Below, piece after piece: positions 1 to 9,087 of a stretch of DNA of 64,000 nt. The position numbers and the translations under genes were made by a program. The first letter of the stretch is position 1, and each line of letters opens with the position of its first letter. The stretch is from Methanocorpusculum parvum (lineage in GTDB: Archaea; Halobacteriota; Methanomicrobia; Methanomicrobiales; Methanocorpusculaceae). Where the stretch lies: positions 62,001-126,000 of the forward strand of contig SUTD01000001.1 of the NCBI GenBank assembly GCA_015063085.1. The letters run 5' to 3'. Under the pieces are notes generated by a model. That model did no database searches. It was given only the letters and a program-made list of their open reading frames with translations, and was not told the DNA's origin.

Positions 1-580
1 TCAGCCAGTAGGTAATTTCCGGCAGCTGGTCTTCTGTGTCCGCGACGGTCTTCAAAAACGAGGTCATTGCGGTAAACAGACTGCTGACCAGGATACCGGC
101 TAAAACCATTGAAAGCGTTGCACTTCCTTTGGTGAGCCGGCTTACTACATATGCAGCCCCGACACAGATGACGGCACCGGCAAACGCAAATGCGGTAATC
201 CAGACAGGGCCTAAGTTCATGAAGATGGCAAGGGCAGCTCCAAATCCTGCTCCGGATGATGCTCCCAGGATGTCTGGAGACACCAGCGGATTCTGGAACA
301 TTCCCTGATATGCAGCCCCGGCTGTTGCAAGAGCTGCGCCGACAAAGAATGCCGCCAGAATACGCGGGAGACGGATGTTGATGACCGTGCTCCAGGTCGC
401 ATAATCCCAGACGATATCGAGATGGAAAATCTCTGTTGCGAAGATCATCAGCACATCCGAAAGCGAAACCGGGAATCTTCCAACGGCAAACGAGAACAGA
501 ATACACAGCAGCGCCGCTGCGCTGAGCAGGATGAAACGAAGTGTATAATTTGGCACATGCCGGGTTTTCTGTTCTGTCAT
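1..580 (-). CDS. BtuC/FecCD-family ABC transporter permease (3' part cut by window edge)
   Basis: This gene reads leftward from an ATG at 578-580 and runs off the window, leaving about 193 residues. The product opens with a short basic stretch and then a hydrophobic helix (residues about 14-32). It carries the family-typical block NIRLPRILAAFFVGAALA, followed by GAAYQGMFQNPL and PDILGASSGAGFGAA, the signature of permeases importing iron-siderophore, heme or cobalamin across the cytoplasmic membrane. Such permeases work as dimers with a BtuD-like ATPase and a binding protein, neither of which is in the window. The substrate cannot be read from the sequence. Confidence 0.88.
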   Translation of the reverse strand, partial: MTEQKTRHVPNYTLRFILLSAAALLCILFSFAVGRFPVSLSDVLMIFATEIFHLDIVWDYATWSTVINIRLPRILAAFFVGAALATAGAAYQGMFQNPLVSPDILGASSGAGFGAALAIFMNLGPVWITAFAFAGAVICVGAAYVVSRLTKGSATLSMVLAGILVSSLFTAMTSFLKTVADTEDQLPEITYWL

Positions 581-707
581 TTCTTATCTGTTGACTCCGA
601 TGGAATAATAATTTAATTCTTTTTTCCGAAATTGTAAAATATATTTATTTAACTTAGAACGCCGCAGAGCCGAAGAGTTATCTTCTCGCGAAGCAAATCT
701 GTCTGGT
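581..707. promoter_or_regulatory. Divergent AT-rich promoter region
   Basis: This gap separates the leftward permease from the rightward NTPase operon. It holds an A/T-rich block at about 604-655, including a TATA-like AAAATATATTTATT around 637-650, which could serve the rightward operon, and TAATAATTTAATT near 604-616 on the permease side. The assignment rests on base composition and gene orientation only. Confidence 0.35.
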
Positions 708-1223
708 ATGGCAGAAGAAAAACGACATATTTTCCTTACCGGCAACCGCCGTGTCGGAAAGACGTTTCTTTTGCAGCGGGTCTTGTCAGAGCTGTCTGTT
801 CCGCTCTCAGGTTTTACCACTTCATGGAAGGAGGAGGAAAACGGGACAAGTGCGCTGATTCTTTCCCGTGCGGACGGGACAGAGAGTGCCGTTGCCGCGT
901 ATCGATATGCCGATGACCGTCCGCGGCAGGTATTCGAAGAGGTCTTTGAGACATTTGGCGCTGCATGTCTCACAGATTTGCAAGGTCTGGTGCTCATGGA
1001 TGAACTTGGACGCTTTGAGTCATCGACTGAGAAGTTCCGTTCCTGCGTGTTTGCTGTGCTGGATTCCGACCTTCCGGTTCTTGGCGTTGTCCGTGATGCA
1101 GAGAATCCGTTTCTGGATGCAGTGCGCAGTCACCCAAAGACCGAGGTCATCTCTGTGACAAAGGAAAACCGCGAAGAGCTGGTCTTTGCGGTTCGCAAAA
1201 AAATCAAGGATATTCTTACATGA
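708..1223 (+). CDS. THEP1-family nucleoside-triphosphatase
   Basis: A protein of 171 aa with a P-loop near its N-terminus (GNRRVGKT, residues about 11-18) and a Walker B-like LVLMDELGRFE segment in the middle, the layout of THEP1/NTPase_1 proteins. Characterised members hydrolyse several NTPs, but their physiological role is unclear. It is the first gene of a three-gene operon and overlaps the flavoprotein gene by 4 bp, so the two are probably translationally coupled. Length fits the family, usually about 170-190 aa. Confidence 0.8.
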   Translation: MAEEKRHIFLTGNRRVGKTFLLQRVLSELSVPLSGFTTSWKEEENGTSALILSRADGTESAVAAYRYADDRPRQVFEEVFETFGAACLTDLQGLVLMDELGRFESSTEKFRSCVFAVLDSDLPVLGVVRDAENPFLDAVRSHPKTEVISVTKENREELVFAVRKKIKDILT

Positions 1224-1771
1224 AAAAAACCATCATTATCAACGGTTCTCCGCGTCCAAACGGAAATACCGCGTTTCTGATTGGAGAACTGAAACAGTAT
1301 CTGGAAGGAGAAGTCATTGAAATCTCGGCCTTCCGCTCCAATATCGCTCCCTGTGTTGACTGCAGAGCCTGCTGGACTACCGCACAGTGCGTGGTAGAAG
1401 ATGATATGCAGTATATCTATAATGATGATTTTGACAATATCGTCATTGCTTCTCCGGTTTACTACAGCACGCTTCCCGGCTCGGTTTTGAGTCTGATGAG
1501 CAGGCTTCAGCCCTGGCATGCCGCAATGTTTTTCCTCAAAGAACCGCTTGCGCAGCGTGCGAAGAAGGGCGCGGCAATATTAACTGCAGGCGGGAAAGGA
1601 AACGAGGCAAATGCATTTCATCATCTGCGGGCATTCTTCAAGCAGGTGAATGCTGCCGGATATGAAGACCATATTGTCTGCTCCGGAAAGACGGATACGA
1701 TTCCTTCCTGGGATGACAAAGACGCGGTTTCTGCTGTTGCCGGGCTTGCCAAATGGCTCAATGAGGAGTAA
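1220..1771 (+). CDS. NADPH-dependent FMN reductase / iron-sulfur flavoprotein-like
   Basis: A 183-aa flavodoxin-fold protein. The N-terminal IIINGSPRPNGNT is the phosphate-binding loop for FMN. A cluster of four cysteines follows (CVDCRACWTTAQC, spacing C-x2-C-x2-C-x5-C), which resembles the compact motif of methanogen iron-sulfur flavoproteins but is also seen in plain FMN reductases of this family. It overlaps the NTPase gene by 4 bp and abuts the hydrolase gene. Likely a cytoplasmic redox enzyme; whether it binds a cluster is unresolved. Confidence 0.8.
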   Translation: MKKTIIINGSPRPNGNTAFLIGELKQYLEGEVIEISAFRSNIAPCVDCRACWTTAQCVVEDDMQYIYNDDFDNIVIASPVYYSTLPGSVLSLMSRLQPWHAAMFFLKEPLAQRAKKGAAILTAGGKGNEANAFHHLRAFFKQVNAAGYEDHIVCSGKTDTIPSWDDKDAVSAVAGLAKWLNEE

Positions 1772-2596
1772 ATGACACCTGCCTTTCCTATCTTAGACGA
1801 TCATTTCCACCTAAACCGCAGAACCGGAAAAGGTCCCGAGGTGATTAAAGAGTTCATGCGTTCGGGAGGGACGCACATTGTTTTAGTCACCCTGCCTTCC
1901 TGGTCCTGCGGAGTAACTCCCTCATCTCCGGAGGATTTCCGCGCGGTTTATGACACAACGCTTGCAGACGGCAAAGCAGTACGCGAGCTCGGCTGTGTCT
2001 GTTACTGTATGGCAGGAATCCATCCCGCAGAAGTCGGCAGACTCCTTGAACGAATGAGCCTTTCAGAGGCAGAAGAGCTGATGAAGGGAGGACTGGATCT
2101 TGCAGCAGAGTATGTTGCAGAAGGGAAGTGTATCGGCATTAAGTCCGGACGTCCGCACTATCCGGTGTCTCCTGAGGTCTGGGAGATGTCAAACCGTGTT
2201 CTGTCCCATGCCTTAACGCTTGCCGGAGAGCTTGACTGCCCGCTGCAGATTCATGCGGAAAGCGGCCCCTGTGCTGATGTTATCGGGATGGCAAACGCTG
2301 CTGGTATGGATACTGCACGAGTCATTAAACACTTTGCAACCTGCGAGACTCCGCTTCATCCGTCCGTTACTTCCCGCGAACCGTTCCTTGCAGACTGGTT
2401 CTGCGAGGGCCGGGTTTTTACGATGGAGAGTGACTATATGGATGATAATGCAAGGCCAGGTGCAGTGAACGGTCCGCGGTCAGTTCCGCGAACTATTCAG
2501 CGGATGCTGCAGAAGGGAGATATCACAGCAGATGATGTCTGCCGGATTCATTCGGATGTGCCGACGAAACTGTACCGGGTTTCGTTTGAGGTCTGA
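1772..2596 (+). CDS. TatD-related TIM-barrel metal-dependent hydrolase
   Basis: A 274-aa protein whose start ATG directly follows the stop of the flavoprotein gene. It begins with the metal-binding DDHFHL motif (H-x-H), has a second histidine set in GIHPAEVGR and LQIHAESG, and a late acidic segment TMESDYMDD, the order found in TatD/amidohydrolase-like barrels, in particular the archaeal COG1099 group. The reaction is probably a phosphodiester or amide hydrolysis, but no substrate can be named. Last gene of the operon, convergent with uvrA. Confidence 0.78.
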   Translation: MTPAFPILDDHFHLNRRTGKGPEVIKEFMRSGGTHIVLVTLPSWSCGVTPSSPEDFRAVYDTTLADGKAVRELGCVCYCMAGIHPAEVGRLLERMSLSEAEELMKGGLDLAAEYVAEGKCIGIKSGRPHYPVSPEVWEMSNRVLSHALTLAGELDCPLQIHAESGPCADVIGMANAAGMDTARVIKHFATCETPLHPSVTSREPFLADWFCEGRVFTMESDYMDDNARPGAVNGPRSVPRTIQRMLQKGDITADDVCRIHSDVPTKLYRVSFEV

Positions 2597-2643
2597 ACAG
2601 AATCCGGGTTTAACCTGCGTTTTCGTTCATCAATTCCTGAGGA

Positions 2644-5451
2644 TTACTCCCCAAGAATCTTTTTCAGGAACTGACCGGTATAACTTTTCTTGACCTTTGC
2701 GACCTCTTCCGGCGTTCCTTTGGCGATAATTTTCCCTCCGGCATTTCCGCCTTCCGGTCCTAAGTCGATGATATGGTCTGCAGATTTGATGACATCCAGG
2801 TTATGCTCGATGACAATTACTGTATTGCCCTTTTCGACTAAACTGTCGAGAACGCCGATTAACTTTTTTACATCATGGAAGTGCAGACCGGTTGTCGGCT
2901 CGTCTAAGATATACACCGTCTTGCCGCCCGAACGTTTTGCAAGCTCGCGGGTGAGTTTGATTCTCTGTGCCTCGCCTCCTGATAAGGTAGTTGAGCTCTG
3001 ACCGAGTTTGATGTAGCCGAGACCGACATCTGCCAATGTCTGGAGTTTTGCCCGGATTCCCGGTCTGTTTTCGAACAGTTCAAGTGCCTCGTCCACACTC
3101 ATGCGGAGAACATCAGAGATGGACTTGCCCTTGTACTTGACCTCCAGCGTCTCGGAGTTGTAACGTGCCCCTTTACATTCTTCGCACTCCACATAGACAT
3201 CCGGCAGGAAGTTCATCTCAATCTTCATCACGCCATCGCCGGAACAGGCTTCGCAGCGTCCGCCTTTAACGTTGAAGGAGAAACGTCCGGGGCCATAACC
3301 GCGAATCTTTGCTTCGGTTGTTTCGGAGAAGACCTTTCTGATGTCATCGAAGACCTTGGTGTAGGTTGCCGGGTTTGAACGCGGGGTTCTGCCGATTGGC
3401 GACTGGTCGATGACAATGACGTTTTCAATCTTCCCGTCATAGGTCAGGGACTCGTATTTTCCCGGAGTTACCTTTGCTCTGTTCAGCTCTTTTCTCAGTG
3501 CCTGATAGAGCGTGTCATAAATCAGCGTGGATTTGCCGGAGCCGGATACGCCGGTGATGACTGTAAGCGTTCCAAACGGAATCTCTGCAGTGACATTCTT
3601 GAGGTTGTTTTCCGTACAGCCGGAAATCGTCAGGAACTTGTCAGCCTTGCGGCGGTTTTTTGGAACCGGTATAGTGAGTTCTCCGGAGAGATATTTTCCG
3701 GTAAGAGAGTCCTTTGCTGCTGCAATTTCTGCAGGAGTTCCGGCTGCGGTAACATTTCCTCCGTAGATTCCCGCTCCAGGGCCTATGTCGATTACGTAAT
3801 CCGCCGAGAGGATAGTATCTTCGTCATGCTCGACAACCACAACCGTGTTTCCCATGTCACGGAGATGCTGAAGCGTTGCAATCAGTTTCTGGTTATCCCG
3901 CTGGTGCAGACCAATCGACGGCTCATCCAGGATGTATAAAACCCCCATCAGATTTGAGCCGATCTGGGTTGCAAGCCGTATGCGCTGAGCTTCTCCGCCG
4001 GAAAGCGATCCGGCACTGCGGGAAAGGGTGAGATATCCAAGGCCTACTTCCTGCAGGAACTGTAAGCGGGAGTCAATCTCACGAAGAATCAGCCGTGCAA
4101 TCTCTTCTTCCTTTGCGGAGAGGGCAAGGCTTCTGAAGAATACAAGAGCATCATCAATCGACATATCCGTTACATCCGCAATCGATTTGCCGCCGATTTT
4201 TACCGCGAGCACGGTATCTTTCAGACGTTTTCCGTGACAGGTCGGACACGGCAGAATCCGCATGAACTTTTCGAGCTCTTCTTTCCGGTAGTCGGATTTG
4301 GTTTCGCGGTAGAGACGCTCGGTCTGGGGAAGCAGGCCTTCCCAGGTTCCGTTGTAGGCAAACTCCGCATTCTTTGAAACCTGCTTGAACCGCATCTGTT
4401 CGGTAACGCCGTACATTAATCCGTTGTACTGCTCCTCGGTTAAGTCTTTGATGGGAGTCATCAGAGTAAAGCCGAGATGCTTTGCAACCGCATCCAAAAA
4501 CTGCACGCGGTAGCCGTCAAGGAAATTTTTGTAGACATTGACTGCCCCGTCAGCGATTGAGAGATTTTTGTCGGAGATGATTAAGTCCGGATCAAAAATC
4601 ATCTGAAACCCAAGACCGTTGCAGGTCGGGCATGCACCAAACGGGCTGTTGAAGGAGAACATTCTCGGCTGCAGTTCCTCAAAGGAAAGCCCGCAGACAG
4701 GGCATGCAAGGCGTGCAGAGTACACAGAGTCCGCTTCTCCTTCACCGCCTGCGTTTGCATAGACCAGTCCATCCTCGGCACGGGAAAGGGCTGTTTCTAC
4801 TGCGTCATTGATTCTGCTTTTATCTTCGGTATCACAGCGGTCAATAACGATATCGATGTTGTGCATGATGTATCGTCCGAGTTTGATTTCGTCATCGGTT
4901 CGATATATCTGTCCGTCAACTCTGACGCGGGCAAACCCTTCTGCATTGAGGTCTTTGAAAAGCTGCTCGTAGGTCCCTTTCTTTTTGCGGATTACCGGAG
5001 CGAAGATGGTAACCATTCCGGAATAATCCTTCATGATGGCTTCTGCTATCTGTTCCGGCGTCCGGGATTCGATTCGGACTTTGTGTTTCGGGCAGTGCGG
5101 GACTCCGATTCGGGCAAACAGGAGACGCAGATAGTCGTAGATTTCTGTTACGGTGCCGACGGTCGAACGCGGGTTTTTTGAGGTGGTTTTCTGTTCGATT
5201 GCGATTGATGGGGATAATCCTTCGATGGAATCCACATCCGGCTTGGTCATCTGGCCTAAGAACTGCCGTGCATATGCAGAAAGAGATTCCACGTATCGTC
5301 TCTGGCCTTCGGCGTAGATGGTATCAAAGGCGAGTGTGGATTTGCCGGATCCGGATACGCCGGTGATAACCGTTAATTTGTCGCGGGGAAGCGTGACATC
5401 AATATTTTTGAGGTTGTGCTGTCTCGCTCCTTTTACAACCAGATTTTTCAT
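2644..5451 (-). CDS. uvrA: Excinuclease ABC subunit A
   Basis: A 935-aa protein with the duplicated ABC ATPase architecture of UvrA. The first Walker A is GVSGSGKSTLAFDTIYAEGQ (residues about 31-50) and the second is GVSGSGKSTLIYDTLYQ in the C-terminal half. Two ABC signature motifs (SLSGGEAQRIRLA and TLSGGEAQRIKL) and CxxC zinc modules (CPVCG...CPTCNG, CEACSGDG...CEECKG) are visible. It recognises DNA lesions and loads UvrB in nucleotide excision repair. Length is normal. UvrB and UvrC are not in the window, and the gene stands alone between convergent and divergent neighbours. Confidence 0.97.
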   Translation of the reverse strand: MKNLVVKGARQHNLKNIDVTLPRDKLTVITGVSGSGKSTLAFDTIYAEGQRRYVESLSAYARQFLGQMTKPDVDSIEGLSPSIAIEQKTTSKNPRSTVGTVTEIYDYLRLLFARIGVPHCPKHKVRIESRTPEQIAEAIMKDYSGMVTIFAPVIRKKKGTYEQLFKDLNAEGFARVRVDGQIYRTDDEIKLGRYIMHNIDIVIDRCDTEDKSRINDAVETALSRAEDGLVYANAGGEGEADSVYSARLACPVCGLSFEELQPRMFSFNSPFGACPTCNGLGFQMIFDPDLIISDKNLSIADGAVNVYKNFLDGYRVQFLDAVAKHLGFTLMTPIKDLTEEQYNGLMYGVTEQMRFKQVSKNAEFAYNGTWEGLLPQTERLYRETKSDYRKEELEKFMRILPCPTCHGKRLKDTVLAVKIGGKSIADVTDMSIDDALVFFRSLALSAKEEEIARLILREIDSRLQFLQEVGLGYLTLSRSAGSLSGGEAQRIRLATQIGSNLMGVLYILDEPSIGLHQRDNQKLIATLQHLRDMGNTVVVVEHDEDTILSADYVIDIGPGAGIYGGNVTAAGTPAEIAAAKDSLTGKYLSGELTIPVPKNRRKADKFLTISGCTENNLKNVTAEIPFGTLTVITGVSGSGKSTLIYDTLYQALRKELNRAKVTPGKYESLTYDGKIENVIVIDQSPIGRTPRSNPATYTKVFDDIRKVFSETTEAKIRGYGPGRFSFNVKGGRCEACSGDGVMKIEMNFLPDVYVECEECKGARYNSETLEVKYKGKSISDVLRMSVDEALELFENRPGIRAKLQTLADVGLGYIKLGQSSTTLSGGEAQRIKLTRELAKRSGGKTVYILDEPTTGLHFHDVKKLIGVLDSLVEKGNTVIVIEHNLDVIKSADHIIDLGPEGGNAGGKIIAKGTPEEVAKVKKSYTGQFLKKILGE

Positions 5452-5616
5452 CTGTTAATGTTCGCGAGAACGATATATGAGGTTTTGGGATGGGACACCT
5501 TTGGAGTGGGAAGGGTGTTCCAAACGAAATGAATATCCTTCATCAATCACAAATATATGAGAATCTCTGAGCTTACCGCATCGACCGTACGATGCACAGA
5601 AGGAGCACTATCGCAC

Positions 5617-7377
5617 ATGAAAGTTATATACAGCGACGGAACAAATGGCGAGTGTCCGAAAGAAGACGAACTTCACGTCCTTCGCCACTCTGCAGCCCAC
5701 ATCTTAGCCCAGGCCGTAAAGAACCTGTACCCCCATGCAGCATTCGCATACGGTCCGGCAACTGAGAAGGGTTTCTACTATGATGTCGATTTAGGCGATG
5801 TCAAACTCTCTGATTCCGATCTTCCGGCAATCGAGGCTGAGATGCGCAAAATCGTCAAGGCAAATCTCCCAATCAAACCGTTCATTCTCCCGCGCGACGA
5901 AGCCCTCAAATTCATGGAAGAGAGAGGCGAGCCGTACAAGGTAGAACACATCGGCGACTTAGCGGAAAGCGAACCGCTGAGCTTCTACCAGCAGGGCGAT
6001 TATGTTGATATGTGTCTTGGCCCGCACTTAACTTCCACTCAGTCCTTAAAGGCCTTCAAACTCACCGGACTTTCCGGCGCATACTGGAAGAACGACAGCA
6101 AGAACAAGATGCTGACCAGAATCAACGGAACTGCACTCCCGTCCGCAAAGGAGCTTGAAGAGTTCTTAAAGCTTCAGGAAGAGGCCGAACGCCGCGACCA
6201 CAGAAAAATCGGCAAAGACATGAAGCTCTTCATGTTCGAAGACGTAGCTCCGGGCTTCCCGTTCTTCCTGCCGAACGGAATGATTGTCAGAAATGCCCTT
6301 CTTGACTACTGGCGCGAACTCCACCGCGAAAACGGATACCAGGAGATTGTAACTCCCTTAATTATGAACCGTTCTCTCTGGGAGACCAGCGGTCACTGGG
6401 ATCACTACAAGGACAATATGTATACCACAGTCATCGATGATGAGGACTTCTGCATTAAGCCGATGAACTGTCCGGGAAGCGTTTTAACCTACGCAAACGA
6501 GCCGCACAGCTACAGAGAGCTTCCGATGCGCCTCGCAGAACTGGGAACTGTTCACCGTCACGAGCTGAAAGGAACTCTGCACGGTCTTTTCCGTGTCAGA
6601 TCGTTCACTCAGGATGATGCACACATCTTCATGAGACGCGACCAGATTGCAGAGGAAATCGCACGCGTTGTCAACCTCATCGATACTGTGTACTCCAAGT
6701 TCGGCTTCGAGTACTTCCTCGAACTTTCCACCAGACCGGAAGACAGCATGGGTTCCGACGAGGACTGGGAAGCAGCAACCAACGGTCTAAAGAATGCTCT
6801 GGAAACCTTAAACCTCCCATACACCATCAACGAAGGTGACGGTGCATTCTACGGTCCGAAGATCGACTTCCACTTAAGAGACTGCCTTGGCAGAACCTGG
6901 CAGTGCGGAACAATCCAGCTCGACTTCCAGATGCCGATTAACTTCGACTTAACCTATGTCGATGAGAACGACGAGCGCCCGCGCCCGATTATGATTCACC
7001 GTGTCTGTTTCGGTTCCATCGAGCGTTTCATTGGTATCTTAACCGAGCACTTTGCCGGAAGATTCCCGGTCTGGCTTGCCCCGATGCAGGCAAAGGTTCT
7101 TCAGGTCTCCCAGAAGAGTGCAGACTACGCAGAGAAAGTCTATCAGATGTTAAAGGACGCAAAGGTTCGTGTCGAGCTTGACAACAGAAACGAGAAGATC
7201 GGATATATGATTCGTCAGGCTCAGTACACGGAGCGTGTCCCGTATATGCTTATCATCGGCGAAAAAGAGGTTGAGACCGGAACTGTGTCTGTCAGAACCC
7301 GTGACAGCAAGACGGTTACTATGACTGCTGAAGAGTTCGTCGAGAAGATTACCTCAGAGATTCGCGAGAGAGTATAA
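5617..7377 (+). CDS. thrS: Threonyl-tRNA synthetase, bacterial type with a reduced N-terminus
   Basis: A 586-aa class II synthetase. I start at the ATG at 5617, because an AGAAGGAG site lies 11 bp upstream; an in-frame ATG at 5557 would add 20 residues of no family resemblance. Editing-domain motifs are present (RHSAAHILAQ with H-x3-H, and DMCLGPHL), as are the catalytic motifs (CIKPMNCPG, HRHELKGTLHGLFRVR, TQDDAHIF, GGF-equivalent SIERFIG) and a C-terminal anticodon-binding domain. The editing domain is the bacterial/eukaryotic SAD type, not the D-aminoacyl deacylase-like domain of most archaeal enzymes. The usual N-terminal TGS domain is nearly absent: only about 20 residues precede the editing domain. 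Confidence 0.93.
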   Translation: MKVIYSDGTNGECPKEDELHVLRHSAAHILAQAVKNLYPHAAFAYGPATEKGFYYDVDLGDVKLSDSDLPAIEAEMRKIVKANLPIKPFILPRDEALKFMEERGEPYKVEHIGDLAESEPLSFYQQGDYVDMCLGPHLTSTQSLKAFKLTGLSGAYWKNDSKNKMLTRINGTALPSAKELEEFLKLQEEAERRDHRKIGKDMKLFMFEDVAPGFPFFLPNGMIVRNALLDYWRELHRENGYQEIVTPLIMNRSLWETSGHWDHYKDNMYTTVIDDEDFCIKPMNCPGSVLTYANEPHSYRELPMRLAELGTVHRHELKGTLHGLFRVRSFTQDDAHIFMRRDQIAEEIARVVNLIDTVYSKFGFEYFLELSTRPEDSMGSDEDWEAATNGLKNALETLNLPYTINEGDGAFYGPKIDFHLRDCLGRTWQCGTIQLDFQMPINFDLTYVDENDERPRPIMIHRVCFGSIERFIGILTEHFAGRFPVWLAPMQAKVLQVSQKSADYAEKVYQMLKDAKVRVELDNRNEKIGYMIRQAQYTERVPYMLIIGEKEVETGTVSVRTRDSKTVTMTAEEFVEKITSEIRERV

Positions 7378-7407
7378 GGCTCTCACACACTATTTTTTTA
7401 CCCGCAT

Positions 7408-7501
7408 TTCTTCCGCGTGCCATCCTGTTATCACCCTCATCCGCATATCTATTCTATACTAATATAGTATCTCATGTCGTCAGGTTTATCACGCGGAAGA
7501 A
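7408..7501. repeat. 12-bp inverted repeat in the gatCAB leader
   Basis: TTCTTCCGCGTG at 7408-7419 is the exact reverse complement of 7490-7501, separated by 70 bp that includes a self-complementary AT-rich patch (ATACTAATATAGTAT, about 7456-7470). The right arm ends 34 bp before the gatC start. It may be an RNA stem in the leader or part of an operator; nothing in the sequence decides between them. Confidence 0.4.
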
Positions 7502-7535
7502 TTAAACGTGTACACCATAACTTCGAATCAGACCT

Positions 7536-7805
7536 ATGATAACTGAAGAAGACGTAATCCAGATTGCCGGACTTGCGGATTTAACCGTCCCGCAGAGCGA
7601 GCTTACCGCATTTACCGGTTCATTCAACTCAATCTTAGAATACTTCGACATCTTAGACACCTTAGAGATTGAAGGCTCCTTAGAGAGAACCCTCTTCAAT
7701 GTCTTCCGCGAGGATGAAGTAACAGAATCCCTCTCTCAGGAAGATGCATTAAAGAACTCCCACAACCCTGAAGAAGGATACATCCGTGCCCCGAAGGTGG
7801 TCTAA
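7536..7805 (+). CDS. gatC: Asp/Glu-tRNA amidotransferase subunit C
   Basis: An 89-aa protein with the GatC layout: an N-terminal helix containing VIQIAGLADLTVPQSEL, a central amphipathic FNSILEYFDILDTLE, and the C-terminal VTESLSQEDALKNSHNPEEGYIRAPKVV, where LxxxDAL...EGY.RAPKVV is diagnostic. GatC wraps around GatA and tethers GatB. It is the first gene of gatCAB; its stop abuts the gatA start with no gap. Confidence 0.93.
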   Translation: MITEEDVIQIAGLADLTVPQSELTAFTGSFNSILEYFDILDTLEIEGSLERTLFNVFREDEVTESLSQEDALKNSHNPEEGYIRAPKVV

Positions 7806-9086
7806 ATGGCAGATATATACAACGCATTCTTAAACGAAACCGAAATCGCAGGGGAGGGCGACGGAATCTTAAAAGGAGTACGTGTTGCAGTAAAGGACAA
7901 CATCTCCACAAAAGACATCGAAACCACCTGCGCATCCAAAATCCTCAAAGGCTATATTCCGCCGTATGATGCCCACGCAGTAACCCTGCTCAAGCAGGCA
8001 GGAGCAGTCATCGCCGGAAAGACCAACATGGACGAGTTTGGAATGGGTTCCACCACCGAAAACAGTGCATTCGGCGCTGCATTAAACCCGAGAGACACAA
8101 CCCGCGTTACCGGAGGCTCTTCCGGAGGCTCTGCCGCTGCAGTTGCCGGCGGACTTGTCCCGATGGCTCTTGGATCGGATACCGGAGGATCTATCAGATG
8201 CCCTGCTGCATGGTGCGGCATTGTCGGATTAAAACCATCCTACGGACGCGTCAGCCGTTTCGGATTAATCGCCTACGCAAACTCCTTCGAACAGATTGGT
8301 CCGATGGCAAACAACGTCACCGACACCGCAAAACTCTTCAGCGTCATTGCAGGACACGACGTCCGCGACTCTACCTCAGTCAACAAACCGTACGACTTCG
8401 CAGGCCTCAAAGCAGACATCGAAGGAAAGACCATTGGTATTCCAAAAGAGTACTTCGGAGAAGGTGTTGACGAAGCAGTCGCAGAGACCGTCAGAAACGC
8501 AATCGCAAAACTCGAAGAACTTGGAGCAAAGACCGTTGACGTCTCTCTTCCGTCCATGAAGTACGCACTTGCTGCATACTACGTCACCTGCACCTGTGAA
8601 GCATCATCCAACTTAGACAGATTCGACGGCGTCAGATACGGAGAAATCGCACCAGACACCAACATGCCGTGGCATGATGCATACACCAAAGTCAGAACCG
8701 CAGGATTCGGAGACGAAGTCCGCAGAAGAATCATCCTGGGAACCTTCGCTCTCTCTGCCGGATACTACGGAAAGTACTACGTCAAAGCACGCCACGCAAG
8801 ACAGCAGATTGCAAAAGACTTCGCCAAAGCATTAACCCAGTGCGACTTACTCGCAGGACCAACCATGCCGAATGTAGCACCAAAACTCGGCGAGTTAACC
8901 AAAGACCCGCTGCAGATGTATCAGGCAGACATCTTAACCGTACCTGCCAACATTGCAGGAATTCCGGCTATCTCTGTTCCGTGCGGTACCGCACACAACA
9001 TGCCGGTCGGTCTTCAGATTATGGGAAGAATGTACGACGAAGAGACTGTCTTAAACGCAGCACTTGCATATGAGGAGGCATGCTGA
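7806..9086 (+). CDS. gatA: Asp/Glu-tRNA amidotransferase subunit A (amidase)
   Basis: A 426-aa amidase-signature protein that releases ammonia from glutamine for transamidation of misacylated tRNA. The catalytic Lys-cisSer-Ser triad can be placed at K30 (GVRVAVKDN), S105 (GGSSGGSAAAVAGG) and S129 (GSDTGGSIRCPA). Archaea normally use GatDE for Gln-tRNA and GatCAB for Asn-tRNA, so the likely substrate here is Asp-tRNA(Asn); this is inference from family knowledge. It is somewhat shorter than bacterial GatA (about 480 aa). An AGGAGG site for gatB lies inside its 3' end. Confidence 0.95.
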   Translation: MADIYNAFLNETEIAGEGDGILKGVRVAVKDNISTKDIETTCASKILKGYIPPYDAHAVTLLKQAGAVIAGKTNMDEFGMGSTTENSAFGAALNPRDTTRVTGGSSGGSAAAVAGGLVPMALGSDTGGSIRCPAAWCGIVGLKPSYGRVSRFGLIAYANSFEQIGPMANNVTDTAKLFSVIAGHDVRDSTSVNKPYDFAGLKADIEGKTIGIPKEYFGEGVDEAVAETVRNAIAKLEELGAKTVDVSLPSMKYALAAYYVTCTCEASSNLDRFDGVRYGEIAPDTNMPWHDAYTKVRTAGFGDEVRRRIILGTFALSAGYYGKYYVKARHARQQIAKDFAKALTQCDLLAGPTMPNVAPKLGELTKDPLQMYQADILTVPANIAGIPAISVPCGTAHNMPVGLQIMGRMYDEETVLNAALAYEEAC

Positions 9087-9087
9087 A

